NCBI RefSeq assembly: GCF_015767245.1 | Contig: NZ_JADOTV010000014.1 | Span: 1 to 64,000 of the forward strand | Direction: 5' to 3' | DNA length: 64,000 nt | Source: Aureivirga sp. CE67 | GTDB taxonomy: Bacteria > Bacteroidota > Bacteroidia > Flavobacteriales > Flavobacteriaceae | Shown here: in pieces, positions 52,040 to 59,825 of the stretch | Numbering within the stretch: the first letter of the stretch is position 1 | Layout: every line of letters starts with the position of its first letter | Position numbers and translations under genes: made by a program | Notes under the pieces: model-generated | The model's database searches: none | The model's input: only the letters and a program-made list of their open reading frames with translations | Told to the model about the DNA's origin: nothing

Positions 52040-53098
52040 TTAATCATTTATAATTCTAAAATCAAAAACAGGTATTTCATCTCTCATGGAAATTAGATTA
52101 TCTTTAATGAAAAGAATTCTAAATTTTTGACAATACTCTTTTATATTTATGATTTGACTTATTTTATTTTGCTCTAGACTTAACATTTCTAAATTTTGTA
52201 ATTTTTCTAAACCTTCAATTTTTTCAATATGATTATAAGCAATATTTAAATCTTTTAAATTATGTAAACTTGATAAATTTTCAATCTTATTTATTTCATT
52301 AAGATGTAAATCTAATTCAGTTAAGTCTTTTAGAGAATCTAAATTTTCGATTCTATCAATTTCATTGGAATCTAAATGTAGTTTGCTTAAATTCGGAAAA
52401 TTTAAATTCTCAATTTTACTAATTGAATTTGATGTTAAATACAGTATTTGTAAGTTCTGGAGAGATTCTAAACTTTCAATCTTTTTTATTTCATTATGTT
52501 TAAATTCTAATTCCTCAAGTTTTTCAGGAAATTTTATATTTTTTAAACTTTCAATACAATTCTCACCAATTTCTAAACTTTTTAATTCCCTTAAAAATTC
52601 TATGTTTTCAATTTTCTTAAAAGAATTCGTAGTTAAATAAAGATTTTCTAATCTTGTTAAAAAATTTAGATTTTCTAATTTCTCAATTTTGTTAGAACCT
52701 AAATTTAGAGTTTTTAAATTTTTACAATATTCTAGGTTTTTAATCTTTTGAAGCTTATTACAGGAAAGATCTAAATATTCTAAATCAACTAGTTTTTCTA
52801 AATTTTCCATCTTCAAAATAGAATTTCCCATTAATGAAAATTCATTTAGTTTTTTTAAATGATTTACGTTCTCAATTTTTTCTATTTGATTATAACTTAA
52901 ATCTAATTTTTTTAAATTTTTACAATGTTCTAGATTTTCTATTTTTTTGATTTTATTACATGAAAGCTTTAAAATTTCTAATTTTTTAAATTTCTCAATT
53001 CCTTTCATAGAATCAAGTTCTTCAAAAGATAAATCTAACTCTGTTACAGAATAATCTTTAATATTTAAATCATTTATTATTTTTATTTTAATCATCAA
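52040..53098 (-). CDS. Cytoplasmic LRR protein (SDS22-like)
   Basis: This 352-residue member has the cap IKIINDLNIKDYSVTELDLS, FEELDSMKGIEKFKKL, and about fourteen repeats. Several units are related in pairs (EYLDLSCNKLQKIKNLEYCK and KKLDLSYNQIEKIENVNHLK). It ends FDFRIIND without the NPI cap. It starts inside the 3' end of the upstream LRR gene (overlap of 11 bases) and lies 14 nt before the large LRR gene, making three LRR genes in a row. Confidence 0.87.
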   Translation of the reverse strand: MMIKIKIINDLNIKDYSVTELDLSFEELDSMKGIEKFKKLEILKLSCNKIKKIENLEHCKNLKKLDLSYNQIEKIENVNHLKKLNEFSLMGNSILKMENLEKLVDLEYLDLSCNKLQKIKNLEYCKNLKTLNLGSNKIEKLENLNFLTRLENLYLTTNSFKKIENIEFLRELKSLEIGENCIESLKNIKFPEKLEELEFKHNEIKKIESLESLQNLQILYLTSNSISKIENLNFPNLSKLHLDSNEIDRIENLDSLKDLTELDLHLNEINKIENLSSLHNLKDLNIAYNHIEKIEGLEKLQNLEMLSLEQNKISQIINIKEYCQKFRILFIKDNLISMRDEIPVFDFRIIND

Positions 53099-53609
53099 AA
53101 ATAATTTGAAATGAATCCTTTATATTTTCTATATATTTTGGAATAGGGTTTCCTGTAACAATTAAAAACTCTAGATTATCTAATTCATTTACATTTTCAA
53201 TTTTTTCAATTTTATTATGTTCTAAGTTCAAAGTATTAAGCATTGAAAGATAATTCAAGTTTTCAATTTTACTAATTTTATTCTCTGATAAATCCAAATA
53301 TTCTAAATTTAAAAGCGTCGAAATATTCTTAATTTTATTTATTTTATTACCACTCAGATCTAATATTTTCAATTTGGTTAAATTCTGAATGTTTTCAATA
53401 TATTCTATACAATTAAAATCTAGTTCTAATTCTTGTATATTTTTTAACTCTTCTAAACCTTCAATCTTTCGAATATTATTTCCTCCTAAATATAAAAATT
53501 CTACATCCTTAAATTTTTCAATTCCTTGCATAGAATCTAATTTCTTACCTGATAAATCAAGTTTTTTTAAGAAGTAATCTTTAATATTTAAATCATTTAT
53601 TGTATTCAT
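53088..53609 (-). CDS. Cytoplasmic LRR protein (SDS22-like)
   Basis: This 173-residue member has the cap MNTINDLNIKDYFLKKLDLS, GKKLDSMQGIEKFKDV, about six repeats, and the typical cap TGNPIPKYIENIKDSFQI. I chose the ATG at 53609 because it gives the exact family N-terminus. The frame could extend upstream to 53645 inside the SPOR gene. It overlaps the genes on both sides, so translation is coupled along the operon. Confidence 0.85.
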   Translation of the reverse strand: MNTINDLNIKDYFLKKLDLSGKKLDSMQGIEKFKDVEFLYLGGNNIRKIEGLEELKNIQELELDFNCIEYIENIQNLTKLKILDLSGNKINKIKNISTLLNLEYLDLSENKISKIENLNYLSMLNTLNLEHNKIEKIENVNELDNLEFLIVTGNPIPKYIENIKDSFQIIFDD

Positions 53610-54648
53610 TTTTGTCAATACATTTTTTAGAGCCATTCTTTTCAAAATTCTTACACCATTTATTTAAATCAATGATATATGCGGATTTATTAAAGATTTT
53701 TTGAATCTCTCTTAAAGCAATTTCTGCTTCTGTTTTAGTTTGAAATTTCTCAATTACTGTATAAAACCTGTTATGTTTTTTATAAATCTCAAATTTTCTA
53801 AAATCTAAATTGTATTTATAATTAAAGCCTATAATTTTTTCTGCTCGTTTGATTTCATATTTAGCTGATTCCATATTTTTATCACTTCCAACAACAATAC
53901 TCCAGCGATTTGACGTTTCATTATAATTCTTAATTATTCTTTGATTTTGAATTGACTGTAGAAGTAATTTTTCTGTTGAATAGCTCAATTTGTTTCTTTT
54001 ATAATAAGGGAAATCTTGCTCAATTTTTTTTATCAATAAAGAATCATTTATAGTAAATGAAATCAAATTATTTTTTGACCAAATAGATAATATTACATTA
54101 TTTTCAGATTTTATGATAGCATTTTTTCCAGTAAAAGAATCACTCCAATTTTGACTAAGAACATCTTTTTTTCCGTCTTTATTGAAATCCAAAATCCAAC
54201 TTTCCATTCCACCAAAACTGCCTTCATAACTATAAGAATAAGATAATTTCAAATCATTTGTAAATTGCTTTTTTTCAATATCAAAAACTAAATAATGAAT
54301 GTGATGTTCTAAACCACCATCATTAAATTCTCTTATAATAAAAGCTTGAAGATTTCCTGAAATATAAAAAGTAAAATTTGCATAATATTTTGAATTATAA
54401 ATATCCGAATCAATTGATTTTAAAACGGATTTAAAAAGAGGATAATAAGAAGTATCTATTTGAATTCCTTTAAATGGATATAAACTTGTTGAGTTAAAAT
54501 TTCCTGGATGTCTATCAAATGAATAAATATGTAATTCTTCAAACTCAATCTCTTGAAACAAAGAATTAAATTTCTCTATTTTAGTTTTTTGACTAAAAAT
54601 ATTCTGACTAAAAATAAGAAAGATTATAAAACTCCGAACATTTTTCAT
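53593..54648 (-). CDS. Exported protein with C-terminal SPOR-like domain
   Basis: This 351-residue protein has a signal peptide to about residue 19 (SQNIFSQ). A central beta-rich part (about 30-225) contains a DFNKDGKKDVLSQ motif resembling FG-GAP/calcium-type loops. The C-terminal region (about 245-340) has the SPOR-like WSIVVGSDKNMESAKYEIKR and FYTVIEKFQTKTEAEIALREI halves, which in other proteins bind glycan strands denuded of peptide. It is translationally coupled (ATGA) to the end of the frameshifted LRR gene upstream and overlaps the next LRR gene. Confidence 0.7.
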   Translation of the reverse strand: MKNVRSFIIFLIFSQNIFSQKTKIEKFNSLFQEIEFEELHIYSFDRHPGNFNSTSLYPFKGIQIDTSYYPLFKSVLKSIDSDIYNSKYYANFTFYISGNLQAFIIREFNDGGLEHHIHYLVFDIEKKQFTNDLKLSYSYSYEGSFGGMESWILDFNKDGKKDVLSQNWSDSFTGKNAIIKSENNVILSIWSKNNLISFTINDSLLIKKIEQDFPYYKRNKLSYSTEKLLLQSIQNQRIIKNYNETSNRWSIVVGSDKNMESAKYEIKRAEKIIGFNYKYNLDFRKFEIYKKHNRFYTVIEKFQTKTEAEIALREIQKIFNKSAYIIDLNKWCKNFEKNGSKKCIDKNEYNK

Positions 54649-55138
54649 AAATCTTTGATTTCAATATTCATAGGATTACCACCAAATGAAATATTTAATT
54701 TTCTTTTAGTTGAAGTGAGATTATTTGTAAGATTGATTCGGTAAATTTGGTTGAATCGTATAATAAGTCTGACTAAATTAGTTAAAGTTTCGATTTTCTC
54801 TAAAACTTTTATTTGATTAGTTGAAGGTTTTTTAAATTTACTAATCCTTTCAGATTTTCTATTTTTCGAATTTGATTATGACTTAAATCTAGAAGTTCTA
54901 AGTTTGACAATTTATCAATATCACTAATTTTTAAAAATTGATTTTCTGCTAAATAAAGTTCTCTTAAATTAATTAGTTTATCTAAATTTTTAATTTGTTT
55001 AATATTATTATTAGATAAATTTAATCTTTCCAATTTGGTAAAATTTTCAATTCCCTCCATAGAATCAAGATTTCTATTATACAAGTCAAGCTCTTTCATT
55101 GAAAAATCTTCGAAATTTAAATCTTTAATTGTTTTCAT
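54645..55138 (-). pseudogene. Frameshifted cytoplasmic LRR gene
   Basis: The intact first part (MKTIKDLNFEDFSMKELDLY, then about four repeats) stops at 54809 after NLQLIK. From about 54819 another frame continues the same family: NQIKVLEKIETLTNLVRLII, and a C-terminal cap FGGNPMNIEIKDL that ends at 54645. Its stop overlaps the SPOR gene start as ATGA, so before the one-frame shift the LRR protein was coupled to the next gene. The second half is also degenerate. This explains the apparent 160-nt non-coding gap. Confidence 0.82.
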
Positions 55139-55139
55139 C

Positions 55140-55457
55140 TTATTCTAATCCTCCATCATAGGATACATGCAATTCAAATTTATTTTCAAGCAATTTTTTA
55201 CAGATTGTATCAATATCTTTTTCTAATTGATTGGACCATTTTCCAAAACCAGAAATATTTAAAGGTAATGTCGAATAAGCTTTTAAATTAGATGTTTTCT
55301 CATAATTTACCATCATTTCTCCATCATCATATAAATATTCAGATTTCAAATATTCTACAAGATTATTTAATAATTTTTGCTTTAAAATATTGTTCTTTTT
55401 TTCTTGAAGGTATTTTATTTCTGATACTTCAATCATTAATGAAATTTCTACTGACAT
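55140..55457 (-). CDS. Unknown small protein
   Basis: This 105-residue cytoplasmic protein has an amphipathic N-terminal helix (EVSEIKYLQEKKNNILKQKL) and a C-terminal strand pair ending ELHVSYDGGLE. I recognise no family. It lies one base before the frameshifted LRR gene and 17 nt after the 55475 gene. The size and place suggest an immunity-type partner. Confidence 0.6.
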   Translation of the reverse strand: MSVEISLMIEVSEIKYLQEKKNNILKQKLLNNLVEYLKSEYLYDDGEMMVNYEKTSNLKAYSTLPLNISGFGKWSNQLEKDIDTICKKLLENKFELHVSYDGGLE

Positions 55458-55474
55458 ATTTTTAGTTTTAATAA

Positions 55475-55858
55475 TTACCTATATAAATCTGGATTATAAA
55501 CATGTGCAATTGGTTCAGAATTTATGACATACCAATCTATAATTCTAAATAAAATTCTATCATAAAGATCATCTTCAGTATATGGATATTCAAAATTTGA
55601 TAATACTTTGATATCTGATTGAATTTGTTTCAATTGAAACTTATCAAACCCTTCAAAATTCATCAAAAAATCTCGTAAATACTTAATTAAAATTTCAAAA
55701 CCTTCACCCCAATTTACATTTCCATTCCCTTGAGCTTCATATCTAAGCTTTTCAATTACTCTTATTAATTCTCCTTGAACTGTTTCAGATTGTCCAGATT
55801 TTGGGACATATGTTTTCCAGATAAATTTTGCTTTGTCTAAATATTCCTTTTCAGTCAT
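55475..55858 (-). CDS. Unknown helical protein (KFIWKTYVPKSGQ type)
   Basis: This 127-residue protein has the run KAKFIWKTYVPKSGQSETVQ, then GELIRVIEKLRYEAQGNGNV, then NWGEGFEILIKYLRDFL. It is all helical, with a Tyr-rich C-terminus. I have the impression of a conserved uncharacterised bacterial family but cannot name it. I prefer the ATG at 55858 (MTEKEYLDK) over 55867, since it leaves a normal leader after the -7. It heads the longest operon of the island (eight genes, down to 49651). Confidence 0.65.
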   Translation of the reverse strand: MTEKEYLDKAKFIWKTYVPKSGQSETVQGELIRVIEKLRYEAQGNGNVNWGEGFEILIKYLRDFLMNFEGFDKFQLKQIQSDIKVLSNFEYPYTEDDLYDRILFRIIDWYVINSEPIAHVYNPDLYR

Positions 55859-55877
55859 TTTCAACATCTTTATTAAG

Positions 55878-55924
55878 CAAATTTCATCAAATAATCATAA
55901 ATTTCATCACCCAAAAATGATGAT
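55878..55924 (-). promoter_or_regulatory. Shared operator plus -7, eight-gene LRR/SPOR operon
   Basis: On the - strand the operator is ATCATCATTTTTGGGTGAT (55924-55906). The -7 GAAATTTG (then C) is at 55885-55878, spacing 39. Confidence 0.7.
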
Positions 55925-55926
55925 TT

Positions 55927-56178
55927 TCAGTTTTTTTCCATTCTATCAAAACTCCAAAAATCAAAAGATCTTTTTCCAATTCTTCCTTTAGTTTTATCTC
56001 TAGGGTTTATTTCAATTATTATTTCGTTCCCAATTACCAATTCATTCCAATAAACCAATCTTGATTTTCCTGATGCAGTTACTATAATTTCAGATTCTAT
56101 TTCTTCTACATATACCAAAAAAATTCCTGAGCCATAATCTTGTGTGATTTTTCCTTTTAAAAGATTTACTTTTTTCAT
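55927..56178 (-). CDS. IF-1-like OB-fold protein
   Basis: This 83-residue protein aligns by eye with translation initiation factor IF-1 over its whole core. GKITQDYGSGIFLVYVEE matches the first strands (GTVVEALPNAMFRVELENG in E. coli IF-1), SGKSR matches the conserved SGKMR, and INPRDKTKGRIGKR matches the SPYDLTKGRITYR end. The S1-type OB fold should bind RNA, perhaps the ribosomal A site. The housekeeping infA is about 71 residues and lies in ribosomal protein operons, so this is an accessory paralogue. It is the last gene of a four-gene operon. Whether it still acts in initiation or titrates its target is unknown. Confidence 0.7.
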   Translation of the reverse strand: MKKVNLLKGKITQDYGSGIFLVYVEEIESEIIVTASGKSRLVYWNELVIGNEIIIEINPRDKTKGRIGKRSFDFWSFDRMEKN

Positions 56179-56205
56179 AAACTTTATTTAAGATAAAAAT
56201 CCATT

Positions 56206-57006
56206 TTAAATATTTTTAACAACAGTTGTATCTCTAAAATTCAAACCTGTAATATTTTTTTCTTGAAAACTTTCAAATAATTTCATAGAACAAAAAACAT
56301 CTCCCCTTGAACCTACTTCCCAAAAAGAAAATAAATCCAAATTATTTTCTTTTAAAAATATTTCTTTTAGTTCTATAGAAGCTGTGATGTCATTTTCAGC
56401 AATTAATTCTTCTAATTTTAAATCATAATCTTCTACAGATTCAATTTTCACAATTTTTCTAGATTCAAAACCTAAAAGTTCATTTTGGGTAAAGAAAAAG
56501 GATTTTTTAAAATCTACATATTTATCCGCATAATTTTGAAATTTCAGGTATTTATAATTTTCATATTTTTTATTTCTATGAATTAAAGTAATTGGATATA
56601 ATCTAAATTTTCCGATATTAAATTTCTCTAAAACGGAAATTGCTCGTTCACTAACTAAAAATCCTGATTCATTAAGATTATATAATTTAATAACATCTTT
56701 TAAATCTTCATCAGAATGTACAATCAATTCTCCTAAATCAATCTCTTCATTTGGTAAATTATTATTAAACATATCACACAACATATCCATATAAGGAACA
56801 AATTTCTCTTGATTTTGTTCTCTGTAAAATTGATTATGAATTTTCAATAAATTTTTACTTTTTACTGGATTATGTGATTCAACAAAAAATGTATTATTTT
56901 TAGCTGAAGTGAAATCAACTTTTTTAAAATCCTCAGAAATTTCAGCATCTAAATAAATTTTATTTCCCTCAATTTCCCATTGATTTACCATGTCATCTAA
57001 AGTCAT
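56206..57006 (-). CDS. DUF1629/Imm43-like protein
   Basis: This 266-residue cytoplasmic protein has residues 120-150, NESGFLVSERAISVLEKFNI then GKFRLYPITLI, and the end (DVFCSMKLFESFQEKNITGLNF), which fit the DUF1629/Imm43 pattern in the same order as the three-gene cluster at 43917-46177. It is a diverged relative of those. It lies 17 nt after the 57024 gene and 27 nt before the IF-1-like gene. I infer an immunity-type role. The matching toxin is not seen. Confidence 0.58.
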   Translation of the reverse strand: MTLDDMVNQWEIEGNKIYLDAEISEDFKKVDFTSAKNNTFFVESHNPVKSKNLLKIHNQFYREQNQEKFVPYMDMLCDMFNNNLPNEEIDLGELIVHSDEDLKDVIKLYNLNESGFLVSERAISVLEKFNIGKFRLYPITLIHRNKKYENYKYLKFQNYADKYVDFKKSFFFTQNELLGFESRKIVKIESVEDYDLKLEELIAENDITASIELKEIFLKENNLDLFSFWEVGSRGDVFCSMKLFESFQEKNITGLNFRDTTVVKNI

Positions 57007-57023
57007 ATCTTTTTTTATTTAAA

Positions 57024-58013
57024 TTACTCCAAAGGCCTATTTATCGGTTTTATAAAAAACTTTTTATCATTCCAATCTGTAAAAGGAATTTTCTTTAATG
57101 GAAAAAAGAATTCATGAGTTCCTTGCTCAAAATTTATTTCAATATTGTATTTTGAACTTATTGAATTCCATCCATTCCATCGAAAATCATAATACTTTTC
57201 CTCAAAATTTCCTAAAAAAACAGTATCAACCCATAATTCAGCATAAGGAAACCATGTTGGAATTCGTTTATACTTTTGAGCAGAAATAGTTATAAAACCT
57301 TTTACATCATCAATGCTTTTTTCTTCAATTTTCAAAAAATTTACAAACTCTACTTGAACTGGTTTTGTTAATATTTCAAATACTTCCTGAAATTTAGTTT
57401 TAGAAATATCTAATTTTCTTAAAATTTCCAAAGCTTCATACGAAAAACAAGAATAATGACAGAGAGCAAAACAGCTATTATAAATTACATCTGCTAAAGA
57501 CTCATGATAATTCGGATTTAGTACAATTTCTTTATACGTTTCTATTTTAGATTTCCATGGAATTGAAGCTGTATAAGCAATAAGTTTTTTTCTGAATTTT
57601 TCTGGAATCTTTTCATAAATTTTAGGTAAAATCCAATATCCATCTTCAGTACATTCAAAATAATCAACACCTAAAATATACCAAATTGAATCTACAACTT
57701 TTGGATTATCTGAATTAATCATATTTACCAATTCTGAACTAAACCAATCAAGAGCATATTCTAAAAAAATAGAATTATTTTTCACTAATAAAACTTTTAA
57801 ATCTTTCCATTCAAATCTAATTTCCATTTGAGAACCATAATTTGGTTCAGACTCATATAAATACCTAATCTTTTCGTTTAAATATTCACAACATTCTTTA
57901 ATTTGAGATACTAAAGAATCTTCTTCAAGATTTACATTTTGAAAAAAACTGATGAATTTAGTCCAATCATTATGATAAGATTTATCGAAATTATATAATT
58001 TATTATCTTCCAA
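57024..58013 (-). CDS. Unknown 329-residue protein
   Basis: This cytoplasmic protein has a helical first two thirds (KFISFFQNVNLEEDSLVSQI, FRKKLIAYTASIPWKSKIET, YNSCFALCHYSCFSYEALEI) recalling HEAT-like helical pairs. The last third is beta-rich and aromatic (YAELWVDTVFLGNFEEKYYD, FRWNGWNS). I recognise no family. It lies eight nt after the exoX-C-like gene. Confidence 0.65.
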   Translation of the reverse strand: MEDNKLYNFDKSYHNDWTKFISFFQNVNLEEDSLVSQIKECCEYLNEKIRYLYESEPNYGSQMEIRFEWKDLKVLLVKNNSIFLEYALDWFSSELVNMINSDNPKVVDSIWYILGVDYFECTEDGYWILPKIYEKIPEKFRKKLIAYTASIPWKSKIETYKEIVLNPNYHESLADVIYNSCFALCHYSCFSYEALEILRKLDISKTKFQEVFEILTKPVQVEFVNFLKIEEKSIDDVKGFITISAQKYKRIPTWFPYAELWVDTVFLGNFEEKYYDFRWNGWNSISSKYNIEINFEQGTHEFFFPLKKIPFTDWNDKKFFIKPINRPLE

Positions 58014-58021
58014 TTTTACAA

Positions 58022-58273
58022 CTAAATACTTTTATTAAATTCTACTTTCCACCTCTTATATCTCTCTAAAAGTAACTCCTGTCCTTCTTCAGAAATTAAA
58101 AAATCAGGAAATTGCTCCTTAATTTCTTCCATATCTTTATCAGAAATATAAAAATGATCAAATGATTTGATACAAAATTCAACATATGAAGGCTGAGTTT
58201 CTAATACTTCTTTTAGTATTTTATTTTTAAAACTTCCAAATGTGAAAATTGTATATAAGTTGTAGAATTTCAT
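58022..58273 (-). CDS. Exonuclease X C-terminal-like domain, stand-alone
   Basis: This 83-residue protein reads FTFGSFKNKILKEVLETQPS then YVEFCIKSFDHFYISDKDME. It matches the pattern FGKxKGKTLxEVxxxDPSYIEWCIxNVDxF of the exoX-like C-terminal domain, a small module often found after exonuclease domains and also alone in Bacteroidota. No exonuclease domain is present here. I chose the ATG at 58273 (MKFYNLYTIF), since the 58297 start lies inside the -7 element. It heads the operon that ends with the IF-1-like gene. Confidence 0.65.
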   Translation of the reverse strand: MKFYNLYTIFTFGSFKNKILKEVLETQPSYVEFCIKSFDHFYISDKDMEEIKEQFPDFLISEEGQELLLERYKRWKVEFNKSI

Positions 58274-58296
58274 AATTAGTACTTTTTTAATTTTCA

Positions 58297-58344
58297 CAAA
58301 TATGCTTTAATAAAGAGTTTTTTAATTCACCCTTTTAAGGTGAA
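58297..58344 (-). promoter_or_regulatory. Shared operator plus -7, exoX-C/IF-1-like operon
   Basis: On the - strand the operator is TTCACCTTAAAAGGGTGAA (58344-58326), a perfect palindrome. The -7 CATATTTG is at 58304-58297, spacing 40. Confidence 0.75.
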
Positions 58345-58346
58345 AA

Positions 58347-59105
58347 TCAATATAGATTTATATCTCTATTTTTCATTATTTTTTCTACAATTTCCTTATT
58401 CATAAAATAATATTGAAAAAAAGCTAAAGAAGCCCAATTTCCTCTTAAAAGAATTGTATCAAGAGTTATAGGATATCTAAAATCAGTTAAATAAGTAATT
58501 TCATTATGACTTAAATCTAAATGATACAATAAATGAATCTTTCTAATATTTTCAATTTTCTCAATTTTATTATGGCTTAAATGTAAAAATTGAAGACAAT
58601 AAGAATCTTCTAAGTTTTCAATTTTTGAGATATTATTATTTGATAAATATAAGCTTTCAATACATTGTTTTTGCTTGTCTAAATTCTTTATTTTCGAAAT
58701 TTTATTAAAAGACAAATTAATGTATTTCAAAAAACAAGCATTTTCTAGATTCTCTATTTCAATAATAGAATTATGAGATAAATCAAGATACTCTAGATAA
58801 ACTAATGAATCAAGAAAATCTATTTTTGGAATTTGATTTTCTGAACATTTAAGACTATTCAATTCTTCGAATTTCTCAATACCTTTTAAAGAACTTATTT
58901 TGTTTCTAGAAACATTCAATTCAACTAATTTTGAAACATTTAAACAATCTAAAAGCTCAAAGTTTTTAAGCTGATTATCTGAAACATCTAATTTTTCTAA
59001 ATTTTGAAACTTCTCAATTCCTTTAAGAGAATCTAGTTGTTTTCCAGAAAGATTTAATTCAATTACAGAATAATCTTTCAAATTTAAATCATCAATAGTT
59101 TTCAC
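58347..59105 (-). CDS. Cytoplasmic LRR protein (SDS22-like)
   Basis: This 252-residue member has the cap MKTIDDLNLKDYSVIELNLS, GKQLDSLKGIEKFQNL, and about nine repeats, one of which is irregular (KNFELLDCLNVSKLVELNVS). It ends FFQYYFMNKEIVEKIMKNRD, a helical tail not seen in the others. It lies six nt after the 59112 gene and directly before the next operator, so it closes the operon entering from the right edge. Confidence 0.86.
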   Translation of the reverse strand: MKTIDDLNLKDYSVIELNLSGKQLDSLKGIEKFQNLEKLDVSDNQLKNFELLDCLNVSKLVELNVSRNKISSLKGIEKFEELNSLKCSENQIPKIDFLDSLVYLEYLDLSHNSIIEIENLENACFLKYINLSFNKISKIKNLDKQKQCIESLYLSNNNISKIENLEDSYCLQFLHLSHNKIEKIENIRKIHLLYHLDLSHNEITYLTDFRYPITLDTILLRGNWASLAFFQYYFMNKEIVEKIMKNRDINLY

Positions 59106-59111
59106 TTTGAT

Positions 59112-59813
59112 TTATTTTTTACAGTATTCTATCATTAAAATATTCTCCAATTCCATTTCATCCAACCTTCTATTCAAAAATTGTTTTGTAGTATTCATAA
59201 TTACTTCATAAGCACATTGAAATTCACTTAAAGATTCTTCTTCATTATTAATTCTTTTTAAAGAATAATATTCTCTTGAACAGTAATATGTTTTGTGTAA
59301 AATGCCAATTTTTTTACCATAATTCACTTCTCTTCCCTTTTCAATATGTTTAATTTTAGAAAAGGAATAGTATTCTTGTTCTGCCATTAATAAAGAACCT
59401 ACTTCTTCACATAAATCAAAATTTCCTTTAATTTGATTTCTCTTGTGTCTAATCCTTTCACCATTTTTAAAAAAAGAATAATTAAAAACTGTTCCAACAC
59501 TATTTAAGTAAACACAAAAAATATTACAATCATCAAAAGTTTTACAAAGTTTAGATGTTTTATTATGTTTTTTCTCAAACTTCCCAATATCTTTAACCTC
59601 CCAATTAATATGAAGAGGAATTTCAAAATGAGTAATAATTGTTGAATTACCATAATTTCCAATATAAATTGAATTATTTTTTGGATTTAAAGATAATTCA
59701 AGGCTTGTATTACTTCCTTTTATGTATGACTTATAATATTTTCTAACGAATTCTATTTTTGCATCTTCATCTAATTTTTTATCAATTAGAATCATTGATA
59801 TGTTCCAGCTCAT
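59112..59813 (-). CDS. Unknown 233-residue protein
   Basis: This cytoplasmic protein has a beta-rich first half (NTSLELSLNPKNNSIYIGNY, STIITHFEIPLHINWEVKD) and two Cys-containing segments (LCKTFDDCNIFCVYLN and YYCSREYYS). The C-terminal helix contains FLNRRLDEMELENILMIEY. I recognise no family. It lies between two LRR genes with gaps of 6 and 12 nt, the usual place of a variable partner in this island. Confidence 0.65.
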   Translation of the reverse strand: MSWNISMILIDKKLDEDAKIEFVRKYYKSYIKGSNTSLELSLNPKNNSIYIGNYGNSTIITHFEIPLHINWEVKDIGKFEKKHNKTSKLCKTFDDCNIFCVYLNSVGTVFNYSFFKNGERIRHKRNQIKGNFDLCEEVGSLLMAEQEYYSFSKIKHIEKGREVNYGKKIGILHKTYYCSREYYSLKRINNEEESLSEFQCAYEVIMNTTKQFLNRRLDEMELENILMIEYCKK

Positions 59814-59825
59814 AATTACTTATTA

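Noticed and set aside
35970-54744. Many Ser/Phe/Asn-rich open frames on the + strand opposite the LRR genes
   Set aside because: They are antisense shadows of the repeated LRR coding sequence (for example 40353-40619, 50284-50505, 52365-52640). Their periodicity is explained by the 66-bp repeats.
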